The notes under the pieces are model-generated. The model was not told the origin of the DNA. It did not search any database and saw only the letters and a list, made by a program, of their open reading frames with translations. The position numbers and the translations under genes are program-made. DNA of 12,671 bases. Source: Solirubrobacteraceae bacterium (lineage in GTDB: Bacteria; Actinomycetota; Thermoleophilia; Solirubrobacterales; Solirubrobacteraceae). The stretch is from the NCBI GenBank assembly GCA_025455895.1, contig JALOLQ010000061.1, positions 1 through 12,671 on the forward strand, in the 5' to 3' direction. Every line of letters begins with the position of its first letter. Position 1 is the stretch's first letter. Of this stretch, positions 6,871 to 12,671 are shown piece after piece.

Positions 6871-7777
6871 TCAGAGCGGGCGGCGCCAGCGCGTGGCGAG
6901 CGCGAGCGAGGCGAGCAGCAGGACGAGGCCCGCGCCCGCGAAGCCGGCCGTCATCTCGCGCTGCTCGGGCTTCGAGCCGACCTGCCGCCCGAGGTCGCGG
7001 TAGATCCCGTCGAGCTCGTCGGCGTCCTCGGCGGTGAACGACTTCCCGCCCGAGACCTCGGCGATCCGCCGCATCGTCTCGGGGTCCGGCGGCACCGGGA
7101 TCACGCCGCCCAGGCGCCCCGGGACGACGCCGTCGGGCGTGCCGAGGGAGACGGTGTAGACGGGCACGTTCTGCCGGCGCGCCTCGCGCGCGGCCTGCAC
7201 CGGGTCGCGGCCCTCGGTGGTCGCCCCGTCCGAGAGCAGGACGATCGCCGACGGCGGGCGCCGACCGGTGGTCTCCTGGGCCTCGATCGTGTCGAGCGCC
7301 GCGGCGAGCGCGTCGCCGGTCGCCGTCCCGCCGTCGGCGGCCAGGCTCGCGAGCGTCACCTTCACGGTCTCGCGGTCGAGCGTCGGTGCCAGGGTGGTGT
7401 GCGGGACCGACGAGAACCCCACGAGGCCGACGCGGACGCCGTCGGGGACGCCTTCGAGGAACGTCTCGGCCGCGGCGCGCGCGGCGTCGAGCCGCGTCGG
7501 CTCGACGTCCTCGGCGGCCATCGAGCCCGAGGTGTCGCTGACGAGCACGACGCTCGCCTCCTCGACCGCCACGGCGACCGTCCGCTCCGGCCGCGCGAGC
7601 CGCCGGGGGCAGCCAGCGCCGCCAGGACGGCAGGCGCGGGGCGACGGCGGCGACGGTGCCGGTCGCCGGGAAGCGCAGCGCGGTGCGCCGACGGCGGCCG
7701 CGCAGGGCGCGCTCCGCGAGCCAGCCGAGCGGCACGACGAGCACCGCGAGCAGGAACAGGGGGGCGGCGAAGCTCAT
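6871..7777 (-). pseudogene. BatA-like vWA membrane protein, frameshifted and missing TM2
   Basis: Two overlapping frames together make one vWA protein of the Bat family. The first starts at ATG 7777 (ATGA overlap with the DUF58 stop): MSFAAPLFLL, TM1 (about 3-20), and a basic linker up to WRRWLPPA (about 52-59). It then loses sense near 7601-7609. The second frame resumes with LARPERTVAVAVEE and runs to 6871, with MIDAS SDTSGSM (VLVSDTSGSMA), TATGDAL, IVLLSDG and a C-terminal TM (FAGAGLVLLLASLALA). The paralogue at 9797-10729 has 14 hydrophobic residues between HLP and LARPQ where this gene has only 7 bases, so about 35 bp seem lost, removing TM2 and shifting the frame. Removing one G from the G5 run at 7605-7609 would rejoin the frames but not restore TM2. 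A GTG at 7572 could start a truncated form. Real mutation or assembly error cannot be told here. Confidence 0.82.
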
Positions 7778-8682
7778 GCCAGGCGCGTCCCCAGGTCGCG
7801 CAGCCAGTCGCGGTCGGTGCGCACGACGGCGTGCAGCGCGCCGGTGCGCCGCAGCTCGTGCGCCACGCGCTCGCGGCGCTCGGCCTCGGCCGCGGCGAAC
7901 GCCTCGCGCAGCGCGGCCGAGCGGGTGTCGGCCTCGTGGTGCTCGCCGGACTCGGGATCCACGAGCACGAGCACGCCGGCGTCGGGCAGCTCGAGCTCGC
8001 GCGGGTCGAGCACCTCGACGGCGACGACCTGCTGGCCGCTGGCCACGAGGTGGCGCAGCGCGGTCGGCCAGGCGCCGTCGTCGCGGAAGTCGGAGGCCAC
8101 GACGACGAGGCCGGGCTGGCGCGCGAGCGCGCGCACGCGCACGAGCGCCGCGGCGAGCTCGTCGCGCTCGGCGGTGCCGTCGGGCGCGACGCCCTGGGCG
8201 AGCAGGCGGTCGATCGCGCCGAGCGCGCGGCGCCCGCCGGCGGGCGGGACGACGAACGCCTCGCCGGCCCCGGCGGCCACGACGCCGACGCGGCCGCCGC
8301 GGCGCACGCCGAGGCGGGCCACGACCTTCGCCACGCCCTCGGCGACGTCGCTCTTGAGCCGGTCGGCGGTGCCGAACGCCATCGAGGGCGAGAGGTCGAG
8401 CACGATCCAGGTGGTCAGCGCGCGCTCCGGGACGTGCTGGCGCACGTGCGGCACGCCCGTCCGCGCGCTGGCGGACGGGTCGATCTGACGCACGTCGTCG
8501 CCGACCTGGTAGGGCCGCAGCTGCGCGAGCTCGGTGCCCACGCCGACGCCGACCCCGCGATGCTCGCCGGGCAGGCGACCGCCCGCGCGGCGCACGAGCG
8601 CGAGGTCGAGCGCGGCGATCGCCGGCGGCGGCATCGGGCCCGGGCCCTGGCGACCCGGCGGGCTGACGAGCCCTGCGCTCAA
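7774..8682 (-). CDS. DUF58-domain protein of the MoxR/Bat module
   Basis: A 302-residue cytoplasmic protein of the DUF58 family, which is almost always encoded beside MoxR ATPases and vWA proteins; its biochemical role is not settled. The core motif RPYQVGDDVRQIDPSASARTG (56-76) is the DUF58 signature, with Asp-Pro where many members have Asp-Trp, as I recall from actinobacterial forms. A vWA-like fold follows with DLSPSM (D96, S98, S100, a MIDAS-type D-x-S-x-S), then VVVASDF (193-199). No membrane segment is seen. The start I chose is a TTG at 8682 that overlaps the MoxR stop (TTGA), because residues 4-16 (GLVSPPGRQGPGP) look conserved with relatives; ATG at 8634 (M17) is the alternative. 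Its stop overlaps the next vWA start (ATGA). Tight coupling implies fixed stoichiometry with MoxR. Confidence 0.88.
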   Translation of the reverse strand: MSAGLVSPPGRQGPGPMPPPAIAALDLALVRRAGGRLPGEHRGVGVGVGTELAQLRPYQVGDDVRQIDPSASARTGVPHVRQHVPERALTTWIVLDLSPSMAFGTADRLKSDVAEGVAKVVARLGVRRGGRVGVVAAGAGEAFVVPPAGGRRALGAIDRLLAQGVAPDGTAERDELAAALVRVRALARQPGLVVVASDFRDDGAWPTALRHLVASGQQVVAVEVLDPRELELPDAGVLVLVDPESGEHHEADTRSAALREAFAAAEAERRERVAHELRRTGALHAVVRTDRDWLRDLGTRLA

Positions 8683-9767
8683 GCGGCCGACTCCGTGCGC
8701 ATCGCGGGCGCGGGGACGGCCTCGAGGACGCGGTCGATGATGTGATCCGGGGTGACGCCGTCGGCGTGCGCCTCGTAGCTCAGCACGAGCCGGTGGCGCA
8801 GCACGTCCGGCGCGACGTCGCGGATGTCGCGCGAGGTGACGTAGCCGCGGCCGCGCAGCAGCGCGAGCGCCTGGGCGGCCTGCACCATGCCGATCGGCCC
8901 GCGCGGGCTGGCGCCGATCTCGATCCGCGGGGCGAGATCGGGCAGGCCGTGGCGCTCGGGGTGGCGCGTGGCGTCGGCGAGCGTCACGGCGTAGGCCATG
9001 TCGCGCCGGTCCACCGCGACCTGGCGGACCGTGGCGCGATGCTGGAGCAGCGCCTCGGGCTCGAGCACGCGGCGCACCTCGGGCTCGCCGCCGATCACCC
9101 GCGCGACGACCGAGGCCTCGTCCTCGACGGCCGGGTAGTCGACGAGGATCTTCAGCAGGAAGCGGTCGACCTGGGCCTCGGGCAGCGGGTAGGTGCCCTC
9201 GGACTCGATCGGGTTCTGCGTGGCGAGCACGAGGAACGGCGACGGGACCGGGAACGTCTGCCCGCCGATCGTGACCTGCTGCTCCTGCATGACCTCGAGC
9301 AGCGCGGACTGGACCTTCGCGGGCGCGCGGTTGATCTCGTCGGCGAGCAGCAGGTTGCCGAACACCGGGCCGAGCTCGATGTCGAACGCGCCGGTGTCCG
9401 GGCGCCACACGCGGGTGCCGACGAGGTCGGCGGGAACGAGGTCGGGCGTGAACTGCACGCGGCTGAACGTGCCGCCCATCACCTGCGCGAGCGTCTTCAC
9501 GGTGAGCGTCTTGGCCAGGCCGGGGACGCCCTCGAGCAGCACGTGGCCGCCGGCGAGCAGCGCGACGAGCACGCGCTCGAGCATCGGGTCCTGGCCGACG
9601 ACGACGCGCTTGGCCTCGTGGAGCACCTCCTCGAGCGCCGCGGCGGCGTCGAGCGCGGCGGCACGGTCCGGCGCGTGCGCCGGCGGGGCGGGCACCGGCT
9701 CGGGACCGGTCGGGGGCAGGAACGGCACGGGGGCCGGGGTGGTCGGGGCGTCGTCGGGCTGGGTCAT
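8679..9767 (-). CDS. MoxR-family AAA+ ATPase
   Basis: A AAA+ ATPase of the MoxR group, chaperone-like motors that act with vWA partners to assemble or activate protein complexes, often at the envelope. The 362 residues comprise a Pro/Ala-rich flexible tail (1-36) and a AAA_3 core: Walker A EGVPGLAKT (79-87), the conserved FTPDLVPADLVGT (106-118), Walker B LLLADEINRAP (139-149), sensor 1 LATQNPIE (181-188), and YPLPEAQVDRF with its arginine (193-203). The AAA lid follows with PRIEIGASPRGPIG, and the end HRLVLSYEAHADGV is typical. The tail is longer than in minimal MoxR proteins. ATG at 9767 lies 29 bp after the upstream vWA stop. The layout recalls the mycobacterial moxR1-Rv1480-Rv1481 set, here with a vWA gene on each side. 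Confidence 0.95.
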   Translation of the reverse strand: MTQPDDAPTTPAPVPFLPPTGPEPVPAPPAHAPDRAAALDAAAALEEVLHEAKRVVVGQDPMLERVLVALLAGGHVLLEGVPGLAKTLTVKTLAQVMGGTFSRVQFTPDLVPADLVGTRVWRPDTGAFDIELGPVFGNLLLADEINRAPAKVQSALLEVMQEQQVTIGGQTFPVPSPFLVLATQNPIESEGTYPLPEAQVDRFLLKILVDYPAVEDEASVVARVIGGEPEVRRVLEPEALLQHRATVRQVAVDRRDMAYAVTLADATRHPERHGLPDLAPRIEIGASPRGPIGMVQAAQALALLRGRGYVTSRDIRDVAPDVLRHRLVLSYEAHADGVTPDHIIDRVLEAVPAPAMRTESAA

Positions 9768-9796
9768 GGCGTCTCGCTGGTGGTGGGTCGGTCGGG

Positions 9797-10729
9797 TCAG
9801 GGCAGGCGCCCGGTGGTGAGCAGGGCCAGGCCGCCGCCCACGAGCAGCAGCACGAGCGCGCCGCCCGCGAAGGCGGCGGTCACCTCGCGTTCCTCCTCGC
9901 GCGTGGAGACCTGGGAGCCGAGGTCCTCGTAGACGGCCTGGAGCTCGTCGGCGTCGGCCGCGGTGGCGAACCGGCCGCCGGTGATCTCGGCGACCTCGCG
10001 CAGCGTGGCCTCGTCGGAGGTCGCCGTTCCGCCGCCGGGCAGCGCGCCCTGGGCGGTGCCGAGCGCGACGGTGTGGACGGGGACGCCGGCCTTCTCGGCC
10101 TCGCGGGCGACGTCGAGCACGTCGCGGCCGTTCGAGGCGCGGCCGTCCGCGAGCAGGATGATCGCCGACGGCGGCGGGTCCTGACCGGGGAGGACCGGCT
10201 GGCGCACGGCCGCGAGCGCGAGCGCGAGGCCCTCGCCGGTGGCGGTGCCGCCGCGCGCCTCGAGCTCGGAGAGCGGCCCGCGCACGGCGGCGCGGTCGGT
10301 GGTGGGGACCTGGAGCACGCGGGCGCGCTGGTTGTAGGCCACCGCACCGACGCGCAGGTCCTTCGGGACCTCGTCGAGGAACGTGTTCGCGGCGCGCAGG
10401 GCGGCCTCGAGCCGCGAGGGGGCGACGTCGGTCGCGGCCATCGAACGCGAGTGGTCGGTGACGAGCATCACCGTGGCCTGCTCGACGGGCACCGCGACCG
10501 TCGTCTGCGGCCGGGCGAGGGCGACGACGAGCGCGGCGGCGGCCAGCGCGTACAGCAGGATCGGCAGGTGCCGGGCGCGCCGCCGACCGCCCGGGCGCAC
10601 CGCGCCGGCGAGCGCCGGGGAGGCGAAGCCGGAGCCGCGCGCGCCGCGGCGCTGCGCGACCGCGTAGGCCGCGAGCCCCGCGACGACGAGCGCGAGCGCG
10701 AGCAGGAGGAACGGGTCGGCGAAGCTCAT
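9797..10729 (-). CDS. vWA-domain membrane protein (BatA/BatB-like), intact
   Basis: A 310-residue membrane protein of the Bat group. Order: TM1 (about 5-24), a basic linker rich in Arg/Gly (25-53), TM2 (about 56-72), the vWA domain (about 84-275) and a C-terminal TM (about 287-305). The first two helices form a hairpin and the vWA domain lies between TM2 and TM3. The MIDAS reads VTDHSRSM (D92, S94, S96), with GGTATGEGLA and IILLADGRASNGRD supplying the further metal-site residues, so metal-dependent partner binding is expected. Partners are probably the MoxR ATPase and DUF58 protein encoded next. It starts 9 bp after the HtrA stop and shares its architecture and many motifs with the disrupted gene at 6871-7777, so the two are paralogues; this copy is the one that keeps TM2. 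Confidence 0.92.
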   Translation of the reverse strand: MSFADPFLLLALALVVAGLAAYAVAQRRGARGSGFASPALAGAVRPGGRRRARHLPILLYALAAAALVVALARPQTTVAVPVEQATVMLVTDHSRSMAATDVAPSRLEAALRAANTFLDEVPKDLRVGAVAYNQRARVLQVPTTDRAAVRGPLSELEARGGTATGEGLALALAAVRQPVLPGQDPPPSAIILLADGRASNGRDVLDVAREAEKAGVPVHTVALGTAQGALPGGGTATSDEATLREVAEITGGRFATAADADELQAVYEDLGSQVSTREEEREVTAAFAGGALVLLLVGGGLALLTTGRLP

Positions 10730-10738
10730 CGCGCCGGG

Positions 10739-11908
10739 CTACGGCAGCCGGGTCGGCCGCGTGCCGAGCGTGATCTCGAGGGTCTGGCGGCGCCCGTCAC
10801 GGATGACGACGACGCTGACCCGGTCCCCGGGCTTCGAGGACGAGATCCCGGCGGCGACGTCCTCGGGCGTGGAGACCGGGCGGCCGTTGACCGCGACGAT
10901 CACGTCGCCGCCCTCGCCGCTGGTCTTCGACGCGGCGCGCAGGCCGGCCCGGGCGGCGGGCCCGCCGGCGACGACGCTGCGCACGAGCGCGCCGCTGCCG
11001 GTGAGCGGCTCCGAGGTCGAGACGCCGAGGTACGGGCGGGCGATCGTCGTGCCGGTCTCGAGCTTCGGCGCGATGTCGCGCACGGTGTTCGAGGGCACGG
11101 CGAAGCCGATCCCGACGTTGCCGGGCGTGCCGGCCGTGGCGATCTGCGAGTTCACGCCGATCACGCGGCCGCGCTGGTCGAGCAGCGGCCCGCCCGAGTT
11201 GCCGGGGTTGATCGGGGCGTCGGTCTGGATGACCTTGTCGATGCTGAAGCCGTTCGGCGCCTCGATCTCGCGGCCGAGGCCGGAGACGATGCCGGCGGTG
11301 ACCGTGCGGTCGAGGCCGAGCGGGTAGCCGATCGCGATCACCTGGTCGCCGACCTGGACGCTCTCCGAATCACCGAGCGGCAGCGGGCGCAGCCGCGGCG
11401 CGTCGTCCGGGTCGACGCGGACGACCGCGAGGTCGGTCGACGGATCGGTGCCCAGCACGCGGCCGCGGACCGGCTTGTCGCTGTCGTTGAAGATCACGCC
11501 GACGGTCTTGCTCTCCCCCACGACGTGGGCGTTCGTGACGACCGTGCCGTCGTCCTTGACCACGAAGCCCGAGCCCGAGCCCGAGCCGGCGCGGATCTGG
11601 ACGACGCCATCGCGGACGGCCGCGTACACGGCGCCCGCCTTCGACTCGGGCACCTTTCCGCCGGCCACGGTGGGCAGGGAGCCACCGTCGTTCCCGCCGG
11701 CGATCAGCGCGCCGGTGACGCCGGCGAGCGCGAGCAGGCTGACGGCGAGCGCGGCGATGAGCCAGCGGCGTCCGCCGCCGCGGGGCGGCTCGGGCGGCTC
11801 CTCGTCGCGCGGCTCGCGCGGCGGCAGCGGCTGCGTCGGGCGCTCGAGCCAGGCGCGCTCGGGTTCACGGGCGATGGGGTCGGCCCAGAGTGGCCGTTCG
11901 GCGGGCAT
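10739..11908 (-). CDS. HtrA/DegP-type membrane-anchored serine protease with PDZ domain
   Basis: A trypsin-fold protease of the HtrA family, expected to act outside the membrane in quality control or processing of envelope proteins. The 389 residues begin with a cytoplasmic Pro/Arg/Glu-rich tail (1-47), then one TM anchor (about 48-70), a short linker, the protease domain (about 90-290) and one PDZ domain (about 290-385, YLGV to VVVIRDGRRQTLEITLG). The triad is complete: H128 in VTNAHVV, D159 in STDLAVV and S238 in GNSGGPL. This tail-TM-protease-single PDZ plan is usual for actinobacterial HtrA proteins. An in-frame TAA 24 bases upstream fixes ATG 11908 as the start; no Shine-Dalgarno is seen. 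It is followed after 9 bp by the vWA gene, so it probably leads the MoxR/Bat unit. I assign no symbol because htrA, degP and pepD paralogues cannot be told apart here. Confidence 0.95.
   Translation of the reverse strand: MPAERPLWADPIAREPERAWLERPTQPLPPREPRDEEPPEPPRGGGRRWLIAALAVSLLALAGVTGALIAGGNDGGSLPTVAGGKVPESKAGAVYAAVRDGVVQIRAGSGSGSGFVVKDDGTVVTNAHVVGESKTVGVIFNDSDKPVRGRVLGTDPSTDLAVVRVDPDDAPRLRPLPLGDSESVQVGDQVIAIGYPLGLDRTVTAGIVSGLGREIEAPNGFSIDKVIQTDAPINPGNSGGPLLDQRGRVIGVNSQIATAGTPGNVGIGFAVPSNTVRDIAPKLETGTTIARPYLGVSTSEPLTGSGALVRSVVAGGPAARAGLRAASKTSGEGGDVIVAVNGRPVSTPEDVAAGISSSKPGDRVSVVVIRDGRRQTLEITLGTRPTRLP
11567..11587. repeat. Hexamer tandem repeat inside the HtrA gene
   Basis: GCCCGA is repeated three times perfectly (11567-11584) with a further half unit GCC. 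On the coding strand it specifies the Gly-Ser repeats of AGSGSGSGF (about residues 107-115), directly before the first strand of the protease core. In-frame slippage here would change the loop length without breaking the gene. Confidence 0.7.
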
Positions 11909-11981
11909 GGACGACAGGATGCCGCGTGCCCCTTAAGGGTTGATGTGGAACTCCTGAGCGCCGGATATCGGCGTATCGGCG
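11909..11981. promoter_or_regulatory. purL-HtrA spacer with palindrome and tandem 8-mer
   Basis: The largest spacer within the minus-strand run. It holds a perfect 10-bp palindrome CCCTTAAGGG (11930-11939) and two perfect copies of TATCGGCG (11966-11981) next to the purL stop. GCGCCG (11958-11963) can pair with CGGCGC (11977-11982), or the nested CGCCG (11959-11963) with CGGCG (11969-11973), giving alternative hairpins that might end transcription after purL. The lower GC of the spacer would suit a promoter for the HtrA/MoxR block, but no convincing -35/-10 pair is seen. Confidence 0.4.
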
Positions 11982-12671
11982 CTACGGGAAGAACCGCCGC
12001 AGCGCGCCGTGCGCCGCGCGCAGCTCGTCGAGCGCGACGTCGATCGTCTCGTCCGCGGCGCCGATCCGCAGGCGGTCCCCGCCCACGACGCCGACCACGT
12101 CGAGGCTCACGCGCTCGGCGAGCTGGGCGAGCGCCGTGGGATGCCCGGAGACGACGAAGCCGCCGGGACCCTCGCCGAAGAGCTCGGTCCACGGGTCCTC
12201 GGCGTCGCCGAGCTCGAGCGCCGCGCCGATCCCGCCGGCCAGGCAGCACTCGGCGACCGCGACGGCGAGGCCGCCCTCGGCGATGTCGTGCGCGGAGTCG
12301 ACGAGCCCCTCGCGCACGGCGTCGCGGATCGCGATCTGCACGCCGCGGACCCGGGCGACGTCCGCCTCGGGCAGGCCGTCCGGCAGCGGCTCGCCGCGCA
12401 GCTTGGCGAGCTCGCCACCGGGCAGCGACGGCCGCCGCCGCCCGGCGATCGCGATCGCATCGCCCTCCTGCGCGAATCCGAGCCGCCCGGCGCGCTCGGC
12501 GTCGGGCAGCCGCCCGACCATGCCGATGACGGGCGTCGGGTAGATCGGGCCCGCGGTGCCCTCGTTGTAGAGCGAGACGTTGCCGCCGACGATCGGCGCC
12601 TCGAGCGCACGACAGGCGTCGGCGATCCCGCGTACGGCCTCGGTGAGCTGCCAGGCGATGTGCGGCTTCTC
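11982..12671 (-). CDS. purL: Phosphoribosylformylglycinamidine synthase subunit PurL, 3' part
   Basis: Converts FGAR to FGAM with ATP and glutamine-derived ammonia, step 4 of purine synthesis; the small PurL form works with PurQ and PurS. The visible 229 residues are the C-terminal part, roughly 30% of a typical 740-residue small PurL; the 5' portion lies beyond the right edge. The frame is open to the last base. Fragment residues 13-37 (AVRGIADACRALEAP, VGGNVSLYNE) are the characteristic second AIRS-type N-domain motif, AHDIAEGG is at 127-134 and LFGEGPGGFVVS at 164-175. The end, ALRRFFP, has no glutaminase domain, which excludes the large single-chain PurL. The TAG stop is followed by the spacer before the HtrA gene. 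Its presence upstream of purF, purN and purH marks this as a purine cluster. Confidence 0.95.
   Translation of the reverse strand, partial: EKPHIAWQLTEAVRGIADACRALEAPIVGGNVSLYNEGTAGPIYPTPVIGMVGRLPDAERAGRLGFAQEGDAIAIAGRRRPSLPGGELAKLRGEPLPDGLPEADVARVRGVQIAIRDAVREGLVDSAHDIAEGGLAVAVAECCLAGGIGAALELGDAEDPWTELFGEGPGGFVVSGHPTALAQLAERVSLDVVGVVGGDRLRIGAADETIDVALDELRAAHGALRRFFP

Noticed and set aside
8683..9408. Upstream extension of the DUF58 frame
   Set aside because: It reads MoxR coding sequence in another frame; the family begins after the TTG at 8682.
7399..9932. Long plus-strand open frames opposite the vWA, DUF58 and MoxR genes
   Set aside because: No motifs and biased residue composition; minus-strand products are well-defined families.
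10073..12529. Plus-strand open frame of over 800 codons opposite the vWA, HtrA and purL genes
   Set aside because: Low-complexity translation without domains and opposite three unmistakable genes.
1..12671. Search by eye for CRISPR repeats, tRNA or rRNA genes, insertion sequences and attachment sites
   Set aside because: None recognised: no regularly spaced repeats, no tRNA-like cloverleaf, no transposase or terminal inverted repeats, and nearly all sequence is taken by identified genes.

Overview
This is a very GC-rich window with coding sequence almost wall to wall and strongly G/C-biased third codon positions. The protein sequences read as a high-GC actinobacterium. The actinobacterial style of the DUF58 protein (Asp-Pro in place of the usual Asp-Trp) and the overall feel suggest the Thermoleophilia/Solirubrobacterales, but this is inferred from reading proteins, not from a search. 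All genes but one (and perhaps a fragment at the left edge) lie on the minus strand, so the biological order runs from the right edge to the left.

Reading in the direction of transcription: the 3' third of purL (cut by the right edge); a spacer of about 70 bp; an HtrA-type membrane-anchored serine protease; a vWA membrane protein; a MoxR-family AAA+ ATPase; a DUF58 protein; a second vWA membrane protein that is broken by a frameshift with apparent loss of a transmembrane segment; purF; a GNAT-family acetyltransferase; recQ; purN. A small plus-strand gene of 68 codons follows, convergent with purN and divergent from purH. Then comes purH, a stem-loop that may end transcription, and possibly the first eight codons of another minus-strand gene.

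The window therefore holds two interleaved themes. The first is de novo purine synthesis: PurF (step 1), PurN (step 3), PurL (step 4) and PurH (steps 9 and 10, ending in IMP). The second is a MoxR/Bat-like module (ATPase, DUF58 and two vWA proteins) with an HtrA protease, set between purL and purF. This gene set is usually linked to envelope-related assembly or stress functions. RecQ and the acetyltransferase are further passengers within the purine cluster. Short spacers (9 to 54 bp) and three 4-bp stop/start overlaps (recQ/purN, moxR/DUF58, DUF58/second vWA) argue for long co-transcribed units.

I see no mobile elements, CRISPR arrays, rRNA or tRNA genes, and no wholly new system. The most noteworthy points are the disrupted second vWA gene, which can be judged directly against its intact paralogue about 2 kb away, the insertion of the MoxR/Bat/HtrA block into the purine cluster, and the small inverted gene that separates purH from the other pur genes.
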